In this document: piece by piece, positions 53,921 to 62,437 of the stretch
Numbering within the stretch: the stretch's first letter is position 1
Layout of the letters: every line of letters begins with the position of its first letter
NCBI RefSeq assembly: GCF_947500795.1
Contig: NZ_CANMTE010000002.1
Location: 248,001 to 312,000, forward strand
Length of the DNA stretch: 64,000 nt
Direction: 5' to 3'
Source: an uncultured Gelidibacter sp.
GTDB taxonomy: Bacteria; Bacteroidota; Bacteroidia; Flavobacteriales; Flavobacteriaceae
Position numbers and translations under genes: made by a program
The notes under the pieces: generated by a model
What the model was told of the DNA's origin: nothing
Seen by the model: only the letters and a program-made list of their open reading frames with translations
The model's database searches: none

Positions 53921-55423
53921 TTATGCTAACACTGAATCTTCAACTTCAGCATCTGTTTTGATAACCTTCATGGCCGTCATTGCAGCTCTTAATCGTTTCC
54001 CAACCGTTTCAATAGGATGGTTTCTGATAGCGTCATTAACCGCAATCAATTCTAAATTATCTACAGCGTTAGATGTTGCAAATGATTTTCCGATGGTATT
54101 CGGATCGACATTTTTCATGAAATCTTCCAATAATGGCTTACACGCGTGATCAAATAAATAGCAGCCATATTCCGCTGTATCAGAAATGACACGGTTCATC
54201 TCGTATAGTTTTTTTCTAGCGATAGTGTTGGCGATTAATGGCAATTCATGAAGCGATTCATAATAAGCAGAATCTTCAATAATACCAGCGCTTACCATAG
54301 TTTCAAACGCCAATTCAACCCCCGATTTAACGAAGGCAACTAAAAGTACCCCGTGATCAAAATAGGTTTGTTCTGAGATATGATCTGTTGTCAATTCTGT
54401 TTTTTCAAAAGCAGTCTCGCCTGTAGCAGCACGCCATTTTAATAGATCTGCATCATCATTTGCCCAATCTTCCATCATGGTTTGTGAGAAATGACCGGAG
54501 ATGATATCGTCCATATGTTTTTCAAACAAGGGTTTCAAAATGGTCTTTAATTCTTCCGACAATTCATGAGCCTTGATTTTTGCAGGATTTGATAAACGGT
54601 CCATCATATTGGTGATGCCACCATGTTTTAAGGCTTCAGTGATGGTTTCCCATCCCAATTGGATCAATTTCGCAGCATAATTGGCGTTTACGCCCTCTGC
54701 AACCATCTTATCAAAAGCCAATATAGATCCTGTTTGAAGCACCCCACAAAGTATGGTTTGCTCTCCCATTAAATCACTTTTTACTTCAGCAATAAACGAA
54801 GATGCCAAAACACCAGCTCTATCGCCACCAGTTGCAACCGCATACGCTTTAGCCTGTTCCCAACCTTTTTGTTCTGGATCATTTTCTGGATGTACTGCAA
54901 TTAATGTTGGTACACCAAAGCCGCGTTTGTATTCTTCACGAACTTCAGTTCCAGGACATTTAGGCGCCACCATGATGACCGTAATATCTTCACGGATTTT
55001 AGTGCCTTCTTCCACGATATTAAATCCGTGGGAATAGCTTAATGTTGCTCCTTTTTTCATCAAAGGCATCACCGTTTTTACAACATCCGTATGTTGTTTG
55101 TCTGGCGTTAAATTCAATACCAAATCAGCTGAAGGAATTAATTCCTCATAAGTACCCACATTGAAGCCGTTGGACGTTGCATTTTTATAAGACGCACGTT
55201 GCTCTTTAATGGCTGCCTCACGTAAGGCGTAGGAAATATCCAATCCTGAGTCGCGCATGTTCAAACCTTGGTTCAAACCTTGGGCGCCACAGCCTACAAT
55301 AACTATTTTCTTTCCTTTTAGAACGTTTACGCCATCTTCAAACTCTGAAGCGTCCATAAATCGGCATTGTCCTAATTGCTCTAATTGTTGTCTTAATGGT
55401 AATGTGTTGAAATAATTTGACAT
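53921..55423 (-). CDS. ilvC: Ketol-acid reductoisomerase, class II
   Basis: Rearranges and reduces acetolactate/acetohydroxybutyrate with NADPH. The N-terminal Rossmann motif is [21 protein letters not shown] (near 36-56). Two knotted-domain copies follow, with metal ligands in [15 protein letters not shown] near 215 and the repeat in [13 protein letters not shown] near 385. The 500-residue length is the long class II form found in E. coli rather than the 330-residue class I form. It lies 12 bp after ilvN in the operon. Confidence 0.95.
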   Translation of the reverse strand: MSNYFNTLPLRQQLEQLGQCRFMDASEFEDGVNVLKGKKIVIVGCGAQGLNQGLNMRDSGLDISYALREAAIKEQRASYKNATSNGFNVGTYEELIPSADLVLNLTPDKQHTDVVKTVMPLMKKGATLSYSHGFNIVEEGTKIREDITVIMVAPKCPGTEVREEYKRGFGVPTLIAVHPENDPEQKGWEQAKAYAVATGGDRAGVLASSFIAEVKSDLMGEQTILCGVLQTGSILAFDKMVAEGVNANYAAKLIQLGWETITEALKHGGITNMMDRLSNPAKIKAHELSEELKTILKPLFEKHMDDIISGHFSQTMMEDWANDDADLLKWRAATGETAFEKTELTTDHISEQTYFDHGVLLVAFVKSGVELAFETMVSAGIIEDSAYYESLHELPLIANTIARKKLYEMNRVISDTAEYGCYLFDHACKPLLEDFMKNVDPNTIGKSFATSNAVDNLELIAVNDAIRNHPIETVGKRLRAAMTAMKVIKTDAEVEDSVLA

Positions 55424-55435
55424 TTTCTTTGATTT

Positions 55436-55966
55436 TTAATGTTGAAATGCTTCAAGCATTTTTGATATTTTCATTTCGTCCTTGGTTACTGCAATACGTC
55501 CTGAACGTGTAAATTGCATGATTCCGAAAACACTTAATTCTCTGTATAATACTTCTAATTCCTCTTTACGCCCTGATTTTTCGATGACGAAAAACTCTCT
55601 ATTTACAGTTACAATTCGGGCGTTATTATCTTTAATGACCGATTCAATTTGTCGGCGTTCATCAAACAATAGATTCGACTTGATTTTAAACAAGCACGAT
55701 TCCTGATAAATAGTTTCATCTTCAGTATGGAAATAGGCCTTTATGACCTCGACTTGTTTTTCAATCTGTCCGATGATTTTCTTCATCTGATCTTCATGAA
55801 GTTTTACAACGATGGTCCATTTTGAGACATTTTCAATTTCAGAAACGGATGAATTGATGCTCTCTATATTGATGTGACGACGTTGAAAAATAGCCGAAAT
55901 ACGGTTCAATAACCCAATGTTATTTTCAGTGTATATGGTTACGGTATATGCTATAGGTTCACTCAT
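55436..55966 (-). CDS. ilvN: Acetolactate synthase regulatory subunit
   Basis: Small subunit that gives feedback inhibition by valine and stimulates the large subunit. The N-terminal ACT domain is clear (YTVTIYTENNIGLLNRISAIFQRRHINIESIN, residues 7-38) and a second C-terminal domain follows from about 85 (ESCLFKIKS, ARIVTVNREFFVIEKSG). The 176-residue length is usual for IlvN/IlvH. It lies 81 bp after ilvB and 12 bp before ilvC. Confidence 0.94.
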   Translation of the reverse strand: MSEPIAYTVTIYTENNIGLLNRISAIFQRRHINIESINSSVSEIENVSKWTIVVKLHEDQMKKIIGQIEKQVEVIKAYFHTEDETIYQESCLFKIKSNLLFDERRQIESVIKDNNARIVTVNREFFVIEKSGRKEELEVLYRELSVFGIMQFTRSGRIAVTKDEMKISKMLEAFQH

Positions 55967-56047
55967 GTTTATATTATCCTTTTAATTGATAACGATTCTT
56001 TTCTCTCTGTTCTCTATTCTCTTCTCTCTATTCTTATTTCCAAAAAA

Positions 56048-57784
56048 CTATTCCAATCGAATATCCGAAACACTCGCTCCTGTAGGAATCATTGGGAACA
56101 CATTGCCTTCTTTTTCTACTCTTACCTCTAAGAAGTAAGGCCCTTCACAAGCCATCATTTCAGCAACTGCAGCTTTTAGGTCTTCACGTTTCGTCACTTT
56201 TTGAGCGTCGATATAATAGCCTTTTGCAATGGCTACAAAATCAGGATTGGTCATTTCAGTTGATGCATAGCGTTTTTCGAAAAACAACTGTTGCCACTGA
56301 CGCACCATTCCTAAAAACTCATTATTTAGCACAACGATTTTCACCGGTACTCTTTGTTGGAAAATGGTACCCAATTCCTGAATGGTCATTTGGTAACCGC
56401 CATCGCCAATAATAGCAACCACATCACGCTCTGGAGCCGACATTTTTGCACCAATGGCAGCAGGAAGTGCAAAGCCCATAGTTCCCAGTCCACCAGAAGT
56501 AATATTACTTTTTGTGGTGGTGAATTCGGCGTAACGACAAGCAATCATTTGGTGTTGGCCTACATCTGATACGATAGCTGCGTTGCCTTGTGTTTGGATG
56601 TTGATTTCTTTGAGCACTTCGCCCATGGTTAAACCTTCTTTTGTTGGATACAAATCATCCTTTATCACTTTTTCATATTCTATAGCATATAAATCCTTGA
56701 ATTTTTGATGCCATTCTTCATGAGAATTTGCTTTTAACAACGGCAATAACTGTGACAGACTTTCTTTAGCATCGCCTAAAACGGCTACATCTGTTTTTAC
56801 GTTTTTATCTATTTCAGCAGGATCAATTTCAAAGTGAATCACTTTAGCTTGTTTTGCATACGAAGCTAAATTTCCCGTCACACGATCGTCAAATCGCATG
56901 CCTATCGCAATTAAAACATCACATTCATTGGTCAACACATTTGGTGCATAATTGCCGTGCATCCCAACCATTCCCACATTTAAAGGATGCGCGGTAGGAA
57001 CTGCCGACGCTCCAAGAATAGTCCATGCAGCAGGAATCCCAGCTTTTTCGATGACCGCTTTCAATTCCTCTTCTGCTTCACTCAATATCACGCCTTGACC
57101 CCAAACGATTAATGGCTTTTTAGCCGAATTTATTAAAAGCGCAGCCGCTTTAACATCGTCTATATCTGTTTTCGGAACAGGATTATAACTTCTGACGCCT
57201 TTACATTTTTCATAAGAAAAATCAAACTGTTCAAACTGTGCATCTTTAGTGATGTCAATTAACACAGGGCCTGGGCGTCCGCTTTTTGCAATATAAAAGG
57301 CTTTCGCAATCACCTCAGGAATTTGGGACGCTTTGGTAATTTGGTGGTTCCACTTGGTCACCGGAGTGGAAATTCCGATGATATCGGTTTCCTGAAAGGC
57401 ATCACTGCCTAATAAATGGGAAGCAACTTGCCCTGTAATACACACCATTGGCGTGGAATCTATTTGTGCATCTGCAATTCCCGTAATTAGGTTTGTAGCA
57501 CCTGGGCCGGAAGTTGCCATAGCGACACCAACTTTCCCTGAAATACGTGCATACCCCTGAGCCGCGTGAGTAGCGCCTTGTTCATGACGTGTTAATACAT
57601 GATGAATTTGATCTCTAAACTTATAAAGTTCATCATAAACCGGCATAATAGCACCTCCAGGATACCCGTAAAGGATGTCTACACCTTCAGCAATAAGACA
57701 TCTGATGATGGCTTCACTACCAGAAATGCGCATCGTTTTAGCGGTTGTAGTTTGTTCTTTATCTAATGTTTGCGTGTCTTTCAT
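56048..57784 (-). CDS. ilvB: Acetolactate synthase catalytic subunit
   Basis: ThDP-dependent synthase that condenses pyruvate with pyruvate or 2-oxobutanoate. Features: the catalytic Glu in LTRHEQGATHAAQGYAR near residue 63, FAD/central-domain segments, and the ThDP-binding motif GDGGYQMTIQEL...NN (near 462-490). The final stretch FPMIPTGASVSDIRL is typical of the family. The 578-residue length is canonical. It lies 78 bp after ilvD in a spacer that contains an inverted repeat. Confidence 0.95.
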   Translation of the reverse strand: MKDTQTLDKEQTTTAKTMRISGSEAIIRCLIAEGVDILYGYPGGAIMPVYDELYKFRDQIHHVLTRHEQGATHAAQGYARISGKVGVAMATSGPGATNLITGIADAQIDSTPMVCITGQVASHLLGSDAFQETDIIGISTPVTKWNHQITKASQIPEVIAKAFYIAKSGRPGPVLIDITKDAQFEQFDFSYEKCKGVRSYNPVPKTDIDDVKAAALLINSAKKPLIVWGQGVILSEAEEELKAVIEKAGIPAAWTILGASAVPTAHPLNVGMVGMHGNYAPNVLTNECDVLIAIGMRFDDRVTGNLASYAKQAKVIHFEIDPAEIDKNVKTDVAVLGDAKESLSQLLPLLKANSHEEWHQKFKDLYAIEYEKVIKDDLYPTKEGLTMGEVLKEINIQTQGNAAIVSDVGQHQMIACRYAEFTTTKSNITSGGLGTMGFALPAAIGAKMSAPERDVVAIIGDGGYQMTIQELGTIFQQRVPVKIVVLNNEFLGMVRQWQQLFFEKRYASTEMTNPDFVAIAKGYYIDAQKVTKREDLKAAVAEMMACEGPYFLEVRVEKEGNVFPMIPTGASVSDIRLE

Positions 57785-57801
57785 ATTGAAAACTTTTTTT
57801 C

Positions 57802-57834
57802 ATTCCTCTTATTCCGAAAGCTATCGAGAGGAAT
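57802..57834. repeat. Inverted repeat in the ilvD-ilvB spacer
   Basis: ATTCCTCT (57802-57809) and AGAGGAAT (57827-57834) are perfect 8-bp arms; the centre carries TTCCGAAAGCTATCG, a sequence of the type found in dispersed flavobacterial repeats. Confidence 0.6.
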
Positions 57835-57862
57835 CTCAATATTATTTTTACTTAATTATATA

Positions 57863-59542
57863 TTAGAATTCATCTGTGACACAACCTTTGGATGCCGATG
57901 AAACTGTTCTTGCATATTTATAAAGCACTCCGCGCTCAAATTTAAGTGGTGGTGCCTGCCATTCAAGGCGACGTTTTTGCAGTTCTTCCTCAGAAACTTC
58001 AAGGGTTATGGTGTTTGTTTCAGCATCAATAGAAATCATATCGCCATTTTTCACTAAGGCAATAGGGCCTCCTTCTTGAGCTTCTGGAGTAATATGGCCT
58101 ACAACAAAACCGTGGGTACCCCCAGAAAAACGACCGTCTGTAATTAACGCGACATCATTTCCTAAGCCTGCCCCAATAATAGCGGCGGTTGGTTTTAGCA
58201 TTTCTGGCATTCCAGGACCTCCTTTTGGACCTTCATAACGGATAACCACAACATCTCCTTTCTCAACTTTTCCATCTCTAATGCCATCATTTGCGGCGTA
58301 TTCGCCTTCGAAAACTTTTGCTTTCCCAACAAAATTTAAACCTTCTTTTCCGGTGATTTTTGCCACACTTCCTTCAGGCGCTAAATTGCCGTAAAGCATG
58401 CGTAAATGGCCAGAGATTTTTATAGGTTCCTCAATGGTTTTGATAACGTCCTGTCCTTTTGTTAGGTCCTCAACATCCAATAGGTTTTCTGCCATTGTTT
58501 TTCCGGTTACGGTTAAACAATCGCCGTGAAGCATGCCTTTTTTCAAAAGATATTTTAAAACTGCAGGAATGCCGCCCACAGCGTGTACGTCTTCCATAAG
58601 GTATTTACCGCTCGGTTTTAAGTCTGCTAAAAATGGAGTGTTATCACTAATATTTTGGAAATCTTTTAGGGTAAAGTCAATTTGAGCAGCTCTTGCAATA
58701 GCTAAAAAGTGGAGTACGGCATTGGTAGAACCTCCTAAAATAGTCACCAATCGCACTGCATTTTCTAAGGATTTTCTAGTGATGATGTCTGAAGGTTTGA
58801 TGTCTTTTTCTAATAAGACACGCATGGCTTCTCCAGCACGGATAGATTCTTGTTGTTTTGCATCACTAAGTGCAGGATTGGAAGAATTGAACGGTAAGGT
58901 CATCCCTAAAGCTTCTATTGCCGATGCCATGGTGTTTGCAGTATACATACCGCCACAAGCTCCAGCGCCTGGACACGCTTTTTCAACAATACTTTGGTAT
59001 TCAGTTTCTGCCATCGTACCGGCAACTTTGCTGCCCCAAGCTTCAAAAGCTGAAACGACATCTAATTTTTTCCCGTTATGACAACCAGAATCGATGGTGC
59101 CACCATAAACTAAAATGCTTGGTCTATTTAAACGAATCATCGCCATTAAAGCGCCAGGCATATTTTTGTCACAGCCAACTACAGTCACCAATCCATCATA
59201 ACTCATAGCTTGTACTACGGTTTCCATGGAGTCTGCAATAATATCGCGAGACGGCAAGGAGTAACGCATGCCCGGTGTCCCCATAGAAATACCATCACTG
59301 ACGCCAATGGTGTTAAAGATTAATCCGATAATATCTTCGTTTTTGGTGCCTTCTTTGACCAATTTGGCCAAATCATTTAAGTGCATGTTGCACGGATTGC
59401 CTTCGTAACCGGTACTTGCAATCCCAATCATGGGTTTTAAAAAGTCTTCAGTAGTCAATCCAATGGCGTGCAACATGGCTTGAGCAGCGGGTTGCGTTGG
59501 ATCTTGGGTAACTGTTTTACTGTATTTATTTAAATTACTCAT
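57863..59542 (-). CDS. ilvD: Dihydroxy-acid dehydratase
   Basis: Fe-S dehydratase of valine, leucine and isoleucine synthesis. Cluster-ligand Cys residues lie in [11 protein letters not shown] (near 54), VGCDKNMPG (near 123) and [17 protein letters not shown] (near 195). The C-terminal signature [24 protein letters not shown] is present. The 559-residue length is canonical. It overlaps ilvE by 4 bp, so the first two genes of the operon are translationally coupled. Confidence 0.96.
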   Translation of the reverse strand: MSNLNKYSKTVTQDPTQPAAQAMLHAIGLTTEDFLKPMIGIASTGYEGNPCNMHLNDLAKLVKEGTKNEDIIGLIFNTIGVSDGISMGTPGMRYSLPSRDIIADSMETVVQAMSYDGLVTVVGCDKNMPGALMAMIRLNRPSILVYGGTIDSGCHNGKKLDVVSAFEAWGSKVAGTMAETEYQSIVEKACPGAGACGGMYTANTMASAIEALGMTLPFNSSNPALSDAKQQESIRAGEAMRVLLEKDIKPSDIITRKSLENAVRLVTILGGSTNAVLHFLAIARAAQIDFTLKDFQNISDNTPFLADLKPSGKYLMEDVHAVGGIPAVLKYLLKKGMLHGDCLTVTGKTMAENLLDVEDLTKGQDVIKTIEEPIKISGHLRMLYGNLAPEGSVAKITGKEGLNFVGKAKVFEGEYAANDGIRDGKVEKGDVVVIRYEGPKGGPGMPEMLKPTAAIIGAGLGNDVALITDGRFSGGTHGFVVGHITPEAQEGGPIALVKNGDMISIDAETNTITLEVSEEELQKRRLEWQAPPLKFERGVLYKYARTVSSASKGCVTDEF

Positions 59543-60438
59543 AGTGCGTTTGATAACTTTGATTTACGTTGACCCAAAACTTCTTGTTGGTACAACTGCA
59601 TTAATTTATAACCTAAGGAGTCGGTCCATGGTAGAGGAAATTCGTAATCGTCTAATGATTTTAACCCGACAACCTCAGCTGCTGTTCCAGTAAAAAATGA
59701 ACTGTCAGCTTGCTTTAATTCTTCTAATTTGAAATGTTTTTCTTCAACAGGAATGCCTTCTTCCTCACAGATTTCTAAGATGGTAGCACGTGTGATTCCT
59801 GCCATAATACTGCCTTTTTTAGGAGTGAAAAGTTTGCCGTCTTTCTCCATAAAGATGTTTGCTCCTGAACATTCTGCAACATTGCGATGCATATCCAACA
59901 ACAACGCTTCGTCATACCCTGCATCTTTAGCTTCGTTGGTTGATAAAATAGAATTGATATAATGCCCGGTAACCTTAGCTTCTACGAAACACGATTTTGG
60001 ATTAGGGCGTTCAAATGATGAGGTTTTGACACGTAATAAGCGGTCGCCCATTAGTTTTCCCCATTCCCAACATTGCATAGTGAGAAACGATTCTTTTGAC
60101 GTATACAGTCCCATATTAACACCAGTACTGATCAATGGTCGGATATAGGCGTCTTGAAGTTGGTTTTTTTCTAAGAGCTCATAGGTGATTGCAATTAGTT
60201 CTTCAACAGAATAGTTGAATGGGATTCCCATTACTTTAGCACCATATTTAAGACGCTCATAATGTGCTTCCGCTCTAAATATTTTGGTACCCTCGTCTGT
60301 TTTATAAGATCTAATACCTTCAAACACGCCATTACCGTAGTGTAAGCTTTGGCTATATAAACTACTTGATGCGGCTTCAGGCTTTAAAAACTCACCGTTG
60401 TGGTAGATTATGGTTTGGTTGTTATAGTAAGCGTTCAT
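59539..60438 (-). CDS. ilvE: Branched-chain amino acid aminotransferase
   Basis: Fold-type IV PLP aminotransferase for the last step of Ile, Val and Leu synthesis, with glutamate as donor. The PLP Lys is in [13 protein letters not shown] near residue 155; [11 protein letters not shown] (near 188-198) and the signature region [23 protein letters not shown] follow. The 299-residue length is usual. It is the first structural gene of the ilv operon and follows two attenuator modules; a 24-codon Leu-rich ORF ends 6 bp before its start. Confidence 0.94.
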   Translation of the reverse strand: MNAYYNNQTIIYHNGEFLKPEAASSSLYSQSLHYGNGVFEGIRSYKTDEGTKIFRAEAHYERLKYGAKVMGIPFNYSVEELIAITYELLEKNQLQDAYIRPLISTGVNMGLYTSKESFLTMQCWEWGKLMGDRLLRVKTSSFERPNPKSCFVEAKVTGHYINSILSTNEAKDAGYDEALLLDMHRNVAECSGANIFMEKDGKLFTPKKGSIMAGITRATILEICEEEGIPVEEKHFKLEELKQADSSFFTGTAAEVVGLKSLDDYEFPLPWTDSLGYKLMQLYQQEVLGQRKSKLSNAL

Positions 60439-60444
60439 AATTAT

Positions 60445-60519
60445 TTAAAAGTTTAAAATTAATATAACAGTTTGTTTGAGTGTCTTGAGATTGCTGTGTC
60501 CGATTAAACTCAGTGTCAT
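60445..60519 (-). CDS. Possible small ORF directly upstream of ilvE (24 codons)
   Basis: Starts MTLSLIGHSNLKTLKQ and ends six bases before the ilvE start codon. Leu, Ile and Val make up 10 of 24 residues (6 Leu, 3 Ile, 1 Val). No terminator follows, so if translated it would act by coupling or ribosome delivery rather than attenuation. It may be chance. Confidence 0.3.
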   Translation of the reverse strand: MTLSLIGHSNLKTLKQTVILILNF

Positions 60520-60597
60520 GGTTTTATATTTAAGTTATTGTGTTTCAGTTGTTTAAGTGTGTTTATTTATGATGTTCAAAATGCTAAACTTTTGAAT

Positions 60598-60635
60598 AAA
60601 AAAAGCCTGTATCTCAATTGATACAGGCTTTTTTT
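60598..60635 (-). terminator. Attenuator terminator 2 of the ilv operon
   Basis: Perfect stem GCCTGTATC/GATACAGGC extended by seven A:T pairs, loop of 6 nt, and a U7 tail on the minus strand. Its 5' arm is also complementary (CTGTATCAA with TTGATACAG, 9 bp) to the segment directly after the leader-2 stop codon. Confidence 0.9.
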
Positions 60636-60647
60636 GGGAATAGCATA

Positions 60648-60656
60648 CTGTATCAA
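60648..60656 (-). promoter_or_regulatory. Antiterminator arm of attenuator 2
   Basis: On the minus strand TTGATACAG follows the leader-2 stop codon with no gap and is perfectly complementary over 9 nt to the 5' arm of terminator 2. A ribosome finishing the leader would cover it; a ribosome stalled at the Ile codons would leave it free. Confidence 0.8.
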
Positions 60657-60707
60657 CTAACTGGAGCTAATAATAATGATGCTAATAATGATGATATTCT
60701 GTTGCAT
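60657..60707 (-). CDS. ilv leader peptide 2 (MQQNIIIISIIIISSS)
   Basis: A 16-codon ORF with eight Ile codons (ATC and ATT) in two runs of four. Its stop codon touches the antiterminator arm of terminator 2. Such a composition upstream of ilvE is typical of leader peptides that sense charged tRNA-Ile. Confidence is high from composition plus the matching RNA switch. Confidence 0.85.
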   Translation of the reverse strand: MQQNIIIISIIIISSS

Positions 60708-60742
60708 TACGCTAAATACTTTATTTCAAAATGTGTGATACT

Positions 60743-60772
60743 AAAAAAGCCTTCCAATTTGAGGAAGGCTTT
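60743..60772 (-). terminator. Attenuator terminator 1 of the ilv operon
   Basis: A 10-bp perfect stem AAAGCCTTCC/GGAAGGCTTT, 7-nt loop and U6 tail on the minus strand. Its 5' arm can pair instead with TGAGGAGG at the leader-1 stop codon (8 bp with one bulge). Confidence 0.88.
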
Positions 60773-60808
60773 AGTTATATTTTATTAAACTTAGTGTACC
60801 ATTCCTCC

Positions 60809-60868
60809 TCAGCGTGACATAATCACGATGCTAATAATAGAAATAATATTTAAGTTTTGGCTTTTCAT
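60809..60868 (-). CDS. ilv leader peptide 1 (MKSQNLNIISIISIVIMSR)
   Basis: A 19-codon ORF with six Ile, one Val and one Leu codon; codons 8-16 are almost all Ile/Val. Its TGA stop begins the segment TGAGGAGG, which is complementary to the 5' arm of terminator 1. It is the first of two leader ORFs before ilvE. Confidence 0.8.
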   Translation of the reverse strand: MKSQNLNIISIISIVIMSR

Positions 60869-60884
60869 TTGTTCGTCAAAAATC

Positions 60885-60928
60885 AAAAAAGAAATTTATA
60901 AAACCTAATTTATGTCTTATAAATTTCT
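60885..60928 (-). terminator. Intrinsic terminator after gltD
   Basis: A 12-bp perfect but AT-rich stem (AGAAATTTATAA with its complement), a 15-nt loop and a U-run (A-run at 60885-60890 on plus). It starts 9 bp beyond the gltD stop and ends 17 bp before the ilv leader-1 start, so it may overlap the ilv promoter. Confidence 0.8.
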
Positions 60929-60936
60929 AATTATTT

Positions 60937-62403
60937 TTAAATTCTTGGCAAATCATTATCGTCTTTAAGTGGTAAAATAGAGCTGCCCATGAGGTATTTA
61001 TCAACGTGGTGCGCGGCTTGTCGGCCTTCTGAAATGGCCCAAACAATTAAGGATTGGCCACGGCGCATATCGCCTGCACTAAAAATTCCTGGAACATTAG
61101 TGGCATAATTAGTAGTTGTAGCTTTAATGTTGGATCTAAAATCCATTTCAAGCCCGAATTGTTCCGCCAATGTTTTTTCTGACCCTGTAAACCCTAAAGC
61201 CAATAACACCATATCGCAATCCCATTGTTTTTCGGTATTAGGAAGTTCTCTAAGTTCCGGGCGTTGCCCTTCATTAAAAATCCACTCTACTTCCACGGTC
61301 TTCAATCCGATGAGGTTTCCGTTTTTATCTCCTAAAAATTCTTTGGTCGAGACACTGAAAAACCGTTCTACACCTTCTTGGTGAGATGAGGTCGTTTTCA
61401 GTTTCATAGGCCAATAGGGCCAAGGCTGATGTGCAGGTCGTCCCACAGATGGCTTGCTTAAAATTTCAAAATTAGTTACACTTTTGGCGCCATGACGGTT
61501 GCTGGTACCAATACAGTCGGAACCGGTATCTCCACCACCAATAACAATAACGTTCTTACCTTTTGCGGATAAAATTGCATCTTCAGTGATTAAACCGTCT
61601 ACAAATTGATTGTTTAATTTTAGGAAATCCATGGCTTGATGCACGCCTTTTAGGTGGTTGCCTTTTATAGGAATACCTCTGCGCTCGGTTGCGCCGCCAC
61701 ATAAGACCACAGCGTCAAAATCGGCCTTAATGGTTTCGATACTTATATTTTGGCCTACATGGGCGTTGGTGGTAAACGTGATGCCTTCTTCCTCAAGAAT
61801 TGAAATTCGCCGATCAATAATTGATTTTTCGAGTTTAAAATCGGGGATGCCATAACGCAATAATCCGCCTACTTTGGCGTCCCGTTCAAAAACAGTGACG
61901 GTATGTCCTGCTCGGTTTAGTTGTTGTGCGGCGGCTAACCCTGCTGGACCAGATCCAATAATGGCCACTTTTTTATCTGTTCTTGATTTTGGTGGTCGTG
62001 CTGTAATCCATCCTTCTTCAAATGCCTTTTCGACAATGTTTTTCTCGATGTTTTCTATGGAAACCGGATCTTCATTAATGCCTAAAACACAAGCCTCTTC
62101 ACATGGAGCCGGACATAATCTACCTGTGAATTCTGGGAAGTTGTTGGTGGAATGTAAAATTTGCGCAGCCTCTTTCCAACGGCCTTTGTACACTTTATCA
62201 TTAAAATCAGGAATCAAATTCCCTAAGGGGCAGCCACTATGGCAAAAGGGAATGCCACAATCCATACAGCGTGCGCCTTGTTCTTTTACTTTTTTCTCCT
62301 CTAACGGAATGGTGAATTCCTTATAATTTTCCAATCGTTCTTCAACCGCTAAGTAAGGCTCGTCAACTCTCTCGTATTCTAAAAATCCTGTTATCTTTCC
62401 CAT
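60937..62403 (-). CDS. gltD: Glutamate synthase small subunit
   Basis: Electron-transfer subunit of NADPH-dependent GOGAT. The N-terminus carries the adrenodoxin-reductase-type Fe-S motifs CMDCGIPFCHSGCPLGNLIP (near 46-65) and CPAPCEEACVLG (near 97-108). The FAD site KVAIIGSGPAGLAAAQQL (near 144-161) and NADPH site NVIVIGGGDTGSDCIGTSNRHG follow. The 488-residue length is usual. It lies 34 bp after gltB and ends with a terminator before the ilv leader. Confidence 0.96.
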   Translation of the reverse strand: MGKITGFLEYERVDEPYLAVEERLENYKEFTIPLEEKKVKEQGARCMDCGIPFCHSGCPLGNLIPDFNDKVYKGRWKEAAQILHSTNNFPEFTGRLCPAPCEEACVLGINEDPVSIENIEKNIVEKAFEEGWITARPPKSRTDKKVAIIGSGPAGLAAAQQLNRAGHTVTVFERDAKVGGLLRYGIPDFKLEKSIIDRRISILEEEGITFTTNAHVGQNISIETIKADFDAVVLCGGATERRGIPIKGNHLKGVHQAMDFLKLNNQFVDGLITEDAILSAKGKNVIVIGGGDTGSDCIGTSNRHGAKSVTNFEILSKPSVGRPAHQPWPYWPMKLKTTSSHQEGVERFFSVSTKEFLGDKNGNLIGLKTVEVEWIFNEGQRPELRELPNTEKQWDCDMVLLALGFTGSEKTLAEQFGLEMDFRSNIKATTTNYATNVPGIFSAGDMRRGQSLIVWAISEGRQAAHHVDKYLMGSSILPLKDDNDLPRI

Positions 62404-62437
62404 AGGTGTGCTCCGCGCAAACGGAAATCTTTTTCAA

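Larger units (their letters stand above)
60439..60936 (-). promoter_or_regulatory. ilv operon leader region with two attenuators in series
   Basis: A 498-bp gap that contains, in transcription order, the gltD terminator (60885-60928), leader ORF 1 (60809-60868), terminator 1 (60743-60772), leader ORF 2 (60657-60707), terminator 2 (60598-60635) and about 160 nt up to ilvE with a small Leu-rich ORF. A weak -7-like element GATTTTTG (60884-60877) lies just upstream of leader 1. No exact TAnnTTTG element was seen between the two modules. Confidence 0.75.
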
